Below, piece by piece: positions 1 to 5,865 of a DNA stretch of 8,883 nucleotides. The position numbers were made by a program, and so were the translations under genes. This DNA is from Acidimicrobiaceae bacterium. Its GTDB lineage: Bacteria; Actinomycetota; Acidimicrobiia; Acidimicrobiales; Palsa-688. The DNA lies in contig PMHU01000271.1 of NCBI GenBank assembly GCA_003156795.1, positions 1,219 to 10,101 on the forward strand, read 5' to 3'. The notes under the pieces are model-generated. The model did not search any database, was not told the origin of the DNA, and worked only from the letters and a program-made list of their open reading frames with translations. Positions within the stretch are counted from its first letter, which is position 1. The number at the start of each line of letters is the position of its first letter.

Positions 1-195
1 ACCATCGGCGGGCTGCTGTACAGCGTCCTCGGCCACGTTCCCAGCGAAGGTGAGGTGGCGGAGGTTGGCGAGCACCGCTTGGTCGCCGAGCTGGTCGAGG
101 GTCGCCGCATCGGCTTGGTCCGGATATCGGTCCCGGCTTCGCAGAGCGGAGCGGACGGCGTGGCCGGGTCCGAGGCGGGCGAGGCGGGATCGTGA
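1..195 (+). CDS. CorC/HlyC-family CBS-domain protein, C-terminal fragment
   Basis: Only the last 64 residues are present, open from base 1 and ending in TGA at 193-195. They begin TIGGLLYSVLGHVPSEGE and continue through a beta-rich stretch ending GLVRISVP, which matches the C-terminal CorC_HlyC (transporter-associated) domain found after the paired CBS domains in the hemolysin C/CorC family. Family members are either membrane proteins with an N-terminal DUF21 domain or soluble CBS proteins, linked to Mg/Co efflux; the missing upstream part would decide which this is. The tail after the domain is Gly/Ala/Ser/Glu-rich and probably disordered. The gene ends 10 nt before era, and a hemolysin-like gene just upstream of era is a common arrangement (Rv2366c near era in Mycobacterium), so the two are probably co-transcribed. 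Family call is from recognition of the domain, not from a search. Confidence 0.8.
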   Translation, partial: TIGGLLYSVLGHVPSEGEVAEVGEHRLVAELVEGRRIGLVRISVPASQSGADGVAGSEAGEAGS

Positions 196-205
196 CGTCC
201 CGATC

Positions 206-1042
206 GTGAAGTCGGGCTTCGCCACGTTGGTTGGACGGCCCAACGTGGGCAAGTCCACCTTGCTCAACACCATCCTCGGGCAGAAAGTATCGATCACGTC
301 ACCCGTCGCTCAGACCACCCGCAACCAGGTTCGGGGGGTGCTCAACCGACCTGATGTCCAAGTCGTCTTCGTCGACACGCCCGGTATTCACAAGCCCCGG
401 ACCCTTCTGGGCGAACGACTCAACGATCGGGCCACCGACGCCATCGGAGGCGTCGACCTGACGATCCTCGTATTGGACGCGACGGCGCCGATTGGCAAAG
501 GTGACCGGTTCGTGGCCCGACTCCTGTCCAGGGAGTCGTTCTGTGTGGTCAACAAGGTGGACGCGGCGTCGCGGTCAGAGGTCCTCAAGCAGTTGCAGTT
601 GGCCGCAGAGTTCGACGCTTCTGCTTACTTCCCGGTGTCGGCCCGATCCGGAGCGGGGGTGGAGGCGCTCGTCGATTCCATCGCCTCTCGCATGCCAGAG
701 GGGCCCCAGCTGTACCCCGACGACATGGTCACCGACGTTCCCGAGGCGTTCTGGGTCGCCGAGTTGGTCCGTGAACAACTGCTCGCCGTGACCCGCGAAG
801 AAGTGCCGCACTCCATCGCCTGCCGGGTGACGGAGTGGGAGTGGCCTCGCATTCGTTGCGAGATCCTCGTGGAGCGAGACTCGCAGAAGGGGATCGTGAT
901 CGGCAAGGGCGGTGAAGTGCTCAAGCAGGTCGGTGTGCTCGCCCGGGCTCAGTTACCCGATGGCGTTTTCTTGGAGTTGTTCGTGAAGGTGGACCGCAAC
1001 TGGCAGAGCCGACCAAAGGCCTTGGAGCGCCTCGGGTACTGA
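206..1042 (+). CDS. era: GTPase Era (ribosome assembly factor)
   Basis: Era binds the 3' end of 16S rRNA and couples GTP hydrolysis to maturation of the 30S subunit. From the GTG at 206 the protein has 278 residues. All G motifs are visible: G1 GRPNVGKS (10-17), G2 in the SPVAQTTRNQ region (around 37), G3 DTPG (57-60), G4 NKVD (116-119) and G5 SAR (145-147). The C-terminal KH domain has its GKGG loop at 233-236 and ends FVKVDRNWQSRPKALERLGY, typical of Era. The open frame extends upstream to an ATG at 50, but that leader is Arg/Trp-rich, overlaps the preceding gene for nearly 150 nt and lacks Era similarity. The GTG at 206 is the only other in-frame start and places the G1 motif at the usual distance from the N terminus. 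No strong Shine-Dalgarno is seen, so translation is probably coupled to the gene ending 10 nt upstream. Confidence 0.95.
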   Translation: MKSGFATLVGRPNVGKSTLLNTILGQKVSITSPVAQTTRNQVRGVLNRPDVQVVFVDTPGIHKPRTLLGERLNDRATDAIGGVDLTILVLDATAPIGKGDRFVARLLSRESFCVVNKVDAASRSEVLKQLQLAAEFDASAYFPVSARSGAGVEALVDSIASRMPEGPQLYPDDMVTDVPEAFWVAELVREQLLAVTREEVPHSIACRVTEWEWPRIRCEILVERDSQKGIVIGKGGEVLKQVGVLARAQLPDGVFLELFVKVDRNWQSRPKALERLGY

Positions 1043-1051
1043 CCCACGCCT

Positions 1052-1085
1052 GGGGGCCCGCCCCCGCCCGGCGTCGAGCCGGGCG
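1052..1085. terminator. Two adjacent G+C-rich hairpins between convergent genes, likely bidirectional terminator
   Basis: Between the stop of era and the stop of the opposing helicase gene lie two stem-loops. The first pairs GGGGG (1052-1056) with CCCCC (1061-1065) around a 4-nt loop. The second pairs CGCCCGGC (1065-1072) with GCCGGGCG (1078-1085), a perfect 8-bp stem with a 5-nt GTCGA loop. The two share base 1065, so they compete at that edge. Neither is followed by a T tract on either strand, so this is not a textbook intrinsic terminator; G+C-rich hairpins without a U tail are often proposed as terminators in actinobacteria. Position between converging genes supports the reading. Confidence 0.55.
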
Positions 1086-1121
1086 CCATGGCCTCGGCCG
1101 CGGCCCTGGACCGTCCGACGT

Positions 1122-3095
1122 TCAGCCAGGTGCGGGCGGCCGGCTGCGCAGCGGAGCCAGGAACTCTTCGACGTCGGAGAGGAGGCGGGTCCGGCGCATC
1201 GGGGTGAGGGCGTTGATCAGGCTCCAGCGGTAGCTGGCTTTGGCCAGGCGAACGTCGAAGACGGCGACGACGCCCCGGTCGGTGCGGGAGCGGATCAGGC
1301 GTCCCGTTCCCTGGGCCAGCAACGTGGCGGCTCGGGGAATGTCGATCATCTCGAACGCCGACCGACCGAGCAACTCCCGTCGGGCTTTCAGCAGGGGGTC
1401 GTCGGGCCGAGGGAAGGGAAGACGGTCGATGGTCACCAGAGACAGGGCGGGTCCGGGAACGTCGACGCCCTGCCAGAAACCCATGGTGGCGAACAGACAG
1501 GAATGTTCGTCTGTCGAAAAGCGGGCGACCAGCGCCGGCTTGGGCAGGTCCGATTGGGTGATCACCGGCCACCCCACCCGGTCCCGGACTGCGTCGGCCG
1601 CAGCGCGCATGGCCCGCCAGCTGGTGAACAGCGCGAGCGTCCGGCCCTCGGCCGCTTCGATCAGGGCCACCAGCTCATCGTGCATCGACTTCTCGAAGCC
1701 GGGGTCGCGGGGATCGGGCAGGTGGACCGGGCAGTAGAGAAGGGCCTGCTCGTCGTAAGCGAACGGACTTCCGACATCCAACTGGTCGTATGAACCCGGC
1801 GCCAGACCTAGTCGGTCGCCGAGACGGGGCGGGATCGTGGCGCTAGTGAGCACCGCGGTCGGTCCTTCTACTTTTGACCACAGCTTCTCCCGGAAGGCGA
1901 TGCCGACGTCGAGGGGGGCGATGCGCAGCACCGGGGCGTGCTCGGGGCCCTCGACCCAGGCCACATCGGATCGAGTCAGACCCAGGACCTGATCCAGGTC
2001 GCGCAGCAGGTGGGTTGCGGCTTGCTGGCTGCGCAAGTGGCGACCCACGCCGCCGCCGCCACCGCCCATGCCACCGGCCCCGTCGCCGGCCGCCCCGCCG
2101 TCCTCGGCGGTCTTGATGGCGCGGCGGATCTCACCGAGAAGCCGGCTCACCCTTTCACGGGTCAGAACGAGACGTTCCTGGGTGTCTTGGTCGAGGGGCT
2201 GGGAAAGCGCCGAGCCGACGTGCGGCTGCAACGCCGCGTTGAACAGGAGAGCGGACTCCTCGACCGCGACTGCTGTCGAGGGGTCCGACAGCAAGGGCTT
2301 GGCGCTTCGCCCCAGGGCGTGGAGCCGACCGGCCGCGATCTCGAAACCGAAAGCCGCGGACGCTATGTCTTCCAGTTCGTGCGCTTCGTCGAACACGACC
2401 AGGTCGTGCGGGGGGAGAAGCTCTCCGTCGATGGCCAGGGCCGCCGCGTACAGGTGGGTGTTGACCACCACGACGTCCGCCTCCATGGCCCTCTCTCGGG
2501 CCGCCTCGGCAAAACACACGGATCCGGATGGGCAGCGGCTTGCGCCCGGGCAGTCCCGCGAACCGACGCTAACTTGCGCCCACGCCACGTCGCTGGGCTC
2601 CCACGGAAGCTCGGCCCGGTCGCCTGAGGCGGCGCTTTCGGCCCAGCTGACCAGCCTGAGCACTTCCCGACCCAGCGGGCCGAGCTGATCTCCCTCCGAG
2701 GCCGCTCCATCGGAGCCGAGCACCATCTGCTGATCGCCGCCGGCCACTTCTGACACCCGCTGGCGGCAGACGTAGTTGGATCGCCCCTTTAGGACGGCGA
2801 ACTCCACCGGGACCCCCAGGGATTCGGCCAGGAACGGCAGGTCACGGGTCGCCAGTTGGTCCTGGAGCGCTTTGGTGGCGGTGGACACGACGGCACGGGT
2901 TCCGAGCGTCAGAGCAGGGACGAGGTAGGCGAGGCTCTTGCCGGTCCCGGTGCCGGCCTGGACGATCAGATGGCGGTTGTTCTTGACCGCGACCGCCACC
3001 GCGTCGGCCATGTCCTGTTGCGACGGCCGGTCTTCATGGGCGGGTAGGGCGCCGGTCGCCCGCATCAGGGCGGCGTGGATCAGCGGGTCCGGCAT
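1122..3095 (-). CDS. dinG: DinG/XPD-family ATP-dependent DNA helicase with Fe-S cluster motif
   Basis: The predicted 657-residue protein is a superfamily 2 helicase of the DinG/YoaA type, 5'-3' enzymes that unwind repair intermediates, R-loops and similar structures. Motifs in order: Q-like segment RPSQQDMADAV near residue 23; Walker A AGTGTGKS (47-54); Cys110, Cys182, Cys188 and Cys194, spaced like the four ligands of the XPD-type [4Fe-4S] domain; DEAH box (236-239); TSAT motif III (417-420); WQGVDVPG (541-548); and QGTGRLIRS motif VI (595-603). A glycine-rich low-complexity insert with a run of six Gly lies near residues 333-352, between the two helicase lobes. The frame stays open to an ATG at 3215, but that extension overlaps the divergent gene and merely translates the 15-bp repeats as VFKP units. 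The ATG at 3095 gives MPDPLIHAAL and sits 7 nt after a TAGCCT box. Rv1329c of Mycobacterium is the closest type I recall. Confidence 0.9.
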   Translation of the reverse strand: MPDPLIHAALMRATGALPAHEDRPSQQDMADAVAVAVKNNRHLIVQAGTGTGKSLAYLVPALTLGTRAVVSTATKALQDQLATRDLPFLAESLGVPVEFAVLKGRSNYVCRQRVSEVAGGDQQMVLGSDGAASEGDQLGPLGREVLRLVSWAESAASGDRAELPWEPSDVAWAQVSVGSRDCPGASRCPSGSVCFAEAARERAMEADVVVVNTHLYAAALAIDGELLPPHDLVVFDEAHELEDIASAAFGFEIAAGRLHALGRSAKPLLSDPSTAVAVEESALLFNAALQPHVGSALSQPLDQDTQERLVLTRERVSRLLGEIRRAIKTAEDGGAAGDGAGGMGGGGGGVGRHLRSQQAATHLLRDLDQVLGLTRSDVAWVEGPEHAPVLRIAPLDVGIAFREKLWSKVEGPTAVLTSATIPPRLGDRLGLAPGSYDQLDVGSPFAYDEQALLYCPVHLPDPRDPGFEKSMHDELVALIEAAEGRTLALFTSWRAMRAAADAVRDRVGWPVITQSDLPKPALVARFSTDEHSCLFATMGFWQGVDVPGPALSLVTIDRLPFPRPDDPLLKARRELLGRSAFEMIDIPRAATLLAQGTGRLIRSRTDRGVVAVFDVRLAKASYRWSLINALTPMRRTRLLSDVEEFLAPLRSRPPAPG

Positions 3096-3102
3096 GGCGG
3101 AC

Positions 3103-3108
3103 AGGCTA
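3103..3108 (-). promoter_or_regulatory. Candidate -10 box for a leaderless dinG transcript
   Basis: Read on the minus strand this is TAGCCT, matching the actinobacterial -10 consensus TAnnnT. Exactly 7 nt (GTCCGCC) separate it from the ATG at 3095, so transcription would begin at or next to the start codon. No Shine-Dalgarno-like sequence is present in that gap. No convincing -35 hexamer is visible 16-19 nt upstream. Confidence 0.55.
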
Positions 3109-3128
3109 CGGCGACCCGGCTCGGGTCT

Positions 3129-3170
3129 CGGCTTGAAGACCCCCGGCTTGAAGACCTCAGGCTTGAAGAC
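3129..3170 (+). repeat. Three direct repeats of GGCTTGAAGAC at exact 15-bp period
   Basis: The 11-mer GGCTTGAAGAC occurs at 3130-3140, 3145-3155 and 3160-3170, each start exactly 15 bp after the last; the first two copies match over 13 nt (CGGCTTGAAGACC). The 4-nt linkers differ (CCCC, CTCA, AGGG). The array fills much of the gap between the divergent dinG-type gene and the oxidoreductase gene. Each copy contains TTGAAG, which resembles a -35 element, the last being the best placed for the + strand gene. The period is not one helical turn, so it is not a classic same-face iteron, although 30 bp between the outer copies is close to three turns. Confidence 0.85.
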
Positions 3171-3189
3171 AGGGATCCTCGGGCAAGAT
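3163..3189 (+). promoter_or_regulatory. Candidate promoter of the LLM-class oxidoreductase
   Basis: TTGAAG (3163-3168, inside the third direct repeat) and CAAGAT (3184-3189) could act as -35 and -10 boxes, with a rather short 15-bp spacer. CAAGAT departs from TAnnnT at its first base. It lies 6 nt before the ATG at 3196, and no Shine-Dalgarno is present, so this mRNA may also be leaderless. The call rests on position and weak consensus only. Confidence 0.35.
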
Positions 3190-3195
3190 GGTCCG

Positions 3196-4128
3196 ATGAG
3201 ACTCCGCATATTCACAGAGCCCCAGCAGGGTGCCTCATATGACGACCTTCTCGCGGTGGCGCGCTGCGCCGAGGAGGAAGGTTTCGATGCCTTCTTCCGC
3301 TCGGACCACTACCTGAAGATGGGCGATGTGGACGGTCGTCCCGGCCCGACGGACGCCTGGATCACCCTGGCGGGACTCGCACGCGACACGAGTCGGATCA
3401 GGCTGGGCACGCTCGTCACCTCGGCCACTTTCCGCCTCCCGGGCCCGCTGGCGGTTTCGGTGGCCGAGGTCGACGCCATGAGCGGCGGGCGGGTCGAGCT
3501 GGGCCTCGGTGCCGGTTGGTTCGACGGCGAACACCGCGCTTACGGCATTCCGTTCCCTGCGACCGGAGAGCGCTTCGAGCGTCTAGAGGAGCAGCTCGAA
3601 ATCGTCACCGGCATGTGGGCCACGCCGATCGGGGAATCGTTCAGCCACGACGGTCGTCACTATCGCCTCGAGGAGAGCCCGGCGCTGCCCAAGCCGGTTC
3701 AGCGCCCTCGACCGCCGGTGATCATCGGTGGTGGCGGCCCGTCTCGGACTCCGAGGCTGGCGGCTCGCTTTGCCGATGAGTTCAACACGCCGTTCATGAG
3801 CCCGGCCGACGCGGCCGCGCAGTTCGCACGCGTGCGCGGGGCTTGCGAGGCCGTCGGTCGAGATCCGGGGGAGCTGCGGTACTCGTCGGCAGTTGTGGTC
3901 TGCTGCGGCGCAGACGAGTCAGATGTGTCGCGCCGGGCCAAGGCCATCGGGCGTGAGGTGGACGAGCTGCGGGCCAACGGTGTCTGCGGGACGCCGGCAG
4001 AGGTCGTCGACCGGCTCGGCGAGTGGGCCCAAGCTGGGGCCGAGACCGCTTACCTTCAGGTCCTGGACCTGTCCGATCTCGACCACCTGCGGCTCCTCGG
4101 TCGGGAGGTTCGACCTGCTCTGGCCTGA
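3196..4128 (+). CDS. LLM-class F420-dependent oxidoreductase (Rv1855c-like)
   Basis: The 310-residue protein is a luciferase-like (bacterial luciferase/F420 TIM-barrel) oxidoreductase. Recognisable stretches are the N-terminal MRLRIFTEPQQGASYDDLL, FRSDHYLKMGDVDG (34-47), GPTDAWITLAGLARDTSRIR (50-69), TLVTSATFRLPGP (72-84), VDAMSGGRVELGLGAGW (92-108) and the glycine-rich VIIGGGG near 175-181. This closely resembles the family I associate with M. tuberculosis Rv1855c, predicted to bind coenzyme F420; the substrate is unknown. The open frame continues upstream to 2938, but that part runs antisense through the helicase gene. The ATG at 3196 starts the conserved domain directly and has a -10-like box 6 nt upstream. 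It is transcribed away from the helicase gene and is followed within 10 nt by a strong hairpin, so it is probably monocistronic. F420 use is family inference; FMN cannot be excluded from sequence alone. Confidence 0.9.
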   Translation: MRLRIFTEPQQGASYDDLLAVARCAEEEGFDAFFRSDHYLKMGDVDGRPGPTDAWITLAGLARDTSRIRLGTLVTSATFRLPGPLAVSVAEVDAMSGGRVELGLGAGWFDGEHRAYGIPFPATGERFERLEEQLEIVTGMWATPIGESFSHDGRHYRLEESPALPKPVQRPRPPVIIGGGGPSRTPRLAARFADEFNTPFMSPADAAAQFARVRGACEAVGRDPGELRYSSAVVVCCGADESDVSRRAKAIGREVDELRANGVCGTPAEVVDRLGEWAQAGAETAYLQVLDLSDLDHLRLLGREVRPALA

Positions 4129-4137
4129 TCAACGCCG

Positions 4138-4160
4138 GCTCCGACCTGCCCGGTCGGAGC
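4138..4160 (+). terminator. Perfect 9-bp-stem hairpin after the oxidoreductase gene
   Basis: GCTCCGACC (4138-4146) and GGTCGGAGC (4152-4160) are perfect reverse complements around a 5-nt loop TGCCC. The hairpin begins 10 nt after the TGA of the oxidoreductase gene and ends 2 nt before the TAGCTT box proposed for uppS. There is no T tract behind it. It may terminate the upstream transcript, or the same dyad may be an operator, because the expected -35 position of the uppS promoter falls inside its left arm. Confidence 0.6.
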
Positions 4161-4162
4161 AG

Positions 4163-4168
4163 TAGCTT
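4163..4168 (+). promoter_or_regulatory. Candidate -10 box for a leaderless uppS transcript
   Basis: TAGCTT fits TAnnnT and is separated by 7 nt (GCAGGCC) from the GTG at 4176, the same spacing seen for the dinG-type gene. There is no Shine-Dalgarno in the gap. With a 17-bp spacer the -35 hexamer would be TCCGAC at 4140-4145, a partial match to TTGACA lying inside the preceding hairpin. Confidence 0.55.
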
Positions 4169-4175
4169 GCAGGCC

Positions 4176-4922
4176 GTGGACCTCGACGGTGTCGATCCGA
4201 AGCGCATCCCGCGCCACGTGGCGTGCGTGATGGACGGCAACGGCCGCTGGGCGACGAAGCAGGGGCTACCCCGCACCGAAGGCCATCGGGCCGGCGAAGA
4301 AGCGCTCTTCGACGCTTCCTGCGGGGCGCTCGATCTGGGGCTCGAGTATTTGACGGTGTACGCGTTCTCCACCGAAAACTGGCGCCGCCCGCCGGCAGAA
4401 GTCCGCTTCTTGCTCAACGTGATCGCAGACCAGCTCCTGACTCGGCGACGGGACGAGTTGCACCAGATGGGGGTGAAGATCCGGTTCATCGGCCGGCGCG
4501 ACTGGAGGGTGCCGCGGTGGGTGGTCAAGCGCATGGACGAGGCGGCCCGCCTGACCGAGAACAACCGCGCCCTGACCCTGACCGTGGCCTTCAACTACGG
4601 AGGCCGGGCCGAGATAGTCGACGCGGTCAAGGCGATCGCATCATCGGGACTAGCGCCATCGAAAATCGACGAGCGGACCATCCGCCGTCACCTTTACGCC
4701 CCCGACGTGCCCGACCCGGACCTCGTCATCCGTACGTCAGGGGAGTTCCGGGTGTCGAACTTCCTGCTGTGGGAGCTGGCCTACAGCGAGCTGGTGTTCA
4801 CCGACGTCTTGTGGCCCGACTTCCGCAGAGAGCACCTGTTCGACGCGGTCAGAGAGTTCCAAGCTCGCGACCGCCGCTATGGGAAGACCGGTTCCCGCCA
4901 CGACGACGGGATACCGAGCTGA
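4176..4922 (+). CDS. uppS: Isoprenyl transferase, probable undecaprenyl diphosphate synthase
   Basis: The 248-residue protein is a cis-prenyltransferase, which adds isopentenyl diphosphate units to an allylic primer to make the polyprenyl carrier for peptidoglycan and other envelope polymers. Family motifs are clear: HVACVMDGNGRWA (14-26) with the catalytic Asp20, GHRAG (37-41), YAFSTENWRRP (62-72), FNYGGRAEI (139-147), and RTSGEFRVSNFLLWE (186-200) followed by YSELVFTDVLWPDF. The exact chain length of the product cannot be read from sequence; actinobacteria may carry several such enzymes making C15 or C50 products. The frame is open back to 4023, but that stretch lies inside the previous gene and its hairpin. 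The GTG at 4176, 7 nt after a TAGCTT box, gives a compact N terminus ahead of the conserved HVA motif. RecO follows 82 nt downstream in the same direction and probably shares the transcript. Confidence 0.93.
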   Translation: MDLDGVDPKRIPRHVACVMDGNGRWATKQGLPRTEGHRAGEEALFDASCGALDLGLEYLTVYAFSTENWRRPPAEVRFLLNVIADQLLTRRRDELHQMGVKIRFIGRRDWRVPRWVVKRMDEAARLTENNRALTLTVAFNYGGRAEIVDAVKAIASSGLAPSKIDERTIRRHLYAPDVPDPDLVIRTSGEFRVSNFLLWELAYSELVFTDVLWPDFRREHLFDAVREFQARDRRYGKTGSRHDDGIPS

Positions 4923-4945
4923 ACGCCGGCGACCAGACGTTTCGG

Positions 4946-5008
4946 ATGGAGGGCATGGCCACGAACTGCTCGCTCGGCGACGAACTCGCGCCCGCCGTCT
5001 CGCCATGA
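4946..5008 (+). other. Possible short upstream ORF overlapping the recO start (ATGA)
   Basis: In the 82-nt gap between uppS and recO an ATG at 4946 (or 4955) opens a 20- (or 17-) codon frame reading MEGMATNCSLGDELAPAVSP. It ends with TGA at 5006-5008, overlapping the recO ATG at 5005 as ATGA. RecO has no Shine-Dalgarno of its own, so termination-reinitiation from this frame could supply ribosomes. GGAGGG at 4948-4953 lies far too close to the ATG at 4955, and the 4946 ATG lacks an SD. A frame of this length could be chance. Confidence 0.15.
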
Positions 5009-5751
5009 ACCTCTATCGCGATGAAGGCGTGGTGTTGCGGACGCACAAGCTGGGAGAAGCCGATCGCATCGTCGTGTTCATGACCGCGGGCCGGGGAAAG
5101 GTGCGCGCCGTGGCCAAAGGGGTGCGCAAGACCAAGAGCAGGTTCGGCGGCCGGCTCGAACCCCCGCTTCACGTCAGCCTGCTCCTGTACCAGGGTCGGG
5201 ATCTCAGTATCGTCAACCAGGCGGAGACCATCGACCATTACCGGTCGATCCGAGAGGGCCTCGACCGGATGACCGACGCCCTCGCACTGGTAGAGGCCGT
5301 GGACCAAGTGGCCCAGGAAGGTGAGCCCAACGCCGCCCTCTACCGCATGCTGACCGGTGCCCTTCGGACACTCAGCGAGTCGGCGGAGCGGCCCCCCTTG
5401 CTGGTCGCGGCCTTCTACTGGAAGCTGCTGGCCTTGGAAGGGGTCTCGCCTATCCTCGACCAGTGCGCCCGGTGCGGTGCCGGCGCGGCCGTCGGCGGTG
5501 AAGAACCCACCGATCTGGTCAGCTTCGACCTCGTCGAGGGTGGCGCTTTGTGTCGCGAGCACCGGCGCGGTTCGGCCGTCGAGCCCGGGGCGCTGGCCCT
5601 GGTCCGCCGCATCCTCGGTGGCCAGTTGGGGCCGGTACTAGCCGAGTCGCCCAGCCCGCACGCGGCGGCCGTTTCGGCCCTGGCCACGTCCGCGCTGGAG
5701 TCGCACCTAGAACGCCGGCTGCGCACCGTCCACCTGCTCGGCCGAGGTTAG
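5005..5751 (+). CDS. recO: DNA repair protein RecO
   Basis: RecO works with RecR (and RecF) to load RecA onto SSB-coated single-stranded DNA and can anneal strands. The 248-residue protein has the standard RecO opening MNLYRDEGVVLRTHKLGEAD, an N-terminal OB-fold region (GKVRAVAKGVRKTKSRFGG, 31-49), a helical middle, and a zinc-binding region with Cys154-X2-Cys157 and Cys183-X2-His186. The last ligand position is His where many RecO proteins have a fourth Cys. The ATG at 5005 is chosen because it gives the family N terminus exactly; the frame continues upstream without another useful start. There is no Shine-Dalgarno and no TAnnnT box immediately upstream, so recO probably depends on the uppS transcript and on coupled translation. 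In Mycobacterium recO also neighbours uppS and era, although the gene order there is recO then uppS. Confidence 0.92.
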   Translation: MNLYRDEGVVLRTHKLGEADRIVVFMTAGRGKVRAVAKGVRKTKSRFGGRLEPPLHVSLLLYQGRDLSIVNQAETIDHYRSIREGLDRMTDALALVEAVDQVAQEGEPNAALYRMLTGALRTLSESAERPPLLVAAFYWKLLALEGVSPILDQCARCGAGAAVGGEEPTDLVSFDLVEGGALCREHRRGSAVEPGALALVRRILGGQLGPVLAESPSPHAAAVSALATSALESHLERRLRTVHLLGRG

Positions 5752-5783
5752 GTCCGGCCACCCAAGCAGGTTGGAGGAGGCGG

Positions 5784-5800
5784 TCGACGTTTTGCGTCGA
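5784..5800 (+). terminator. 6-bp-stem hairpin after recO, possible terminator
   Basis: TCGACG (5784-5789) pairs perfectly with CGTCGA (5795-5800) around the loop TTTTG, 32 nt after the recO stop. No T tract follows. It may end the uppS-recO transcript before the glyS promoter, but a stem this short is weak evidence. Confidence 0.3.
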
Positions 5801-5850
5801 GTTGGCCAAATGCGGTCCTGTCGGGTCGCGGGAACGAGCAGGCCACCGAG

Positions 5851-5856
5851 TAGCCT
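5851..5856 (+). promoter_or_regulatory. Candidate -10 box of glyS
   Basis: TAGCCT, identical to the box before the dinG-type gene, lies 9 nt before the glyS ATG at 5866. With initiation 7-9 nt downstream the message would have no leader or only 1-2 nt. There is no Shine-Dalgarno in the 9-nt gap. The first three bases are also an in-frame TAG, which prevents a longer GlyS. No clear -35 hexamer is seen. Confidence 0.5.
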
Positions 5857-5865
5857 GCAACCTTC

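Noticed and set aside
50..205. Upstream extension of era to an ATG at 50
   Set aside because: It overlaps the CorC-like gene almost entirely, is Arg/Trp-rich and lacks Era similarity; GTG at 206 fits the family N terminus.
2041..2100. GCC/CCG-rich tract as a DNA repeat or CRISPR-like element
   Set aside because: It encodes the Gly-rich linker of the helicase; there are no regular repeat-spacer units.
1938..2627. Long open frame on the + strand (229 codons)
   Set aside because: It lies antisense inside the helicase gene, which has all family motifs. Long antisense frames are expected in G+C-rich DNA.
3096..3215. 40-residue N-terminal extension of the dinG-type helicase containing VFKP repeats
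   Set aside because: It would overlap the divergent oxidoreductase start and only translates the 15-bp DNA repeat; a -10 box lies 7 nt before the ATG at 3095.
5752..5865. T-box riboswitch ahead of glyS
   Set aside because: The gap is 114 nt, there is no T-box-like conserved core or antiterminator, and a -10 box sits next to the start codon, leaving no leader to hold one.
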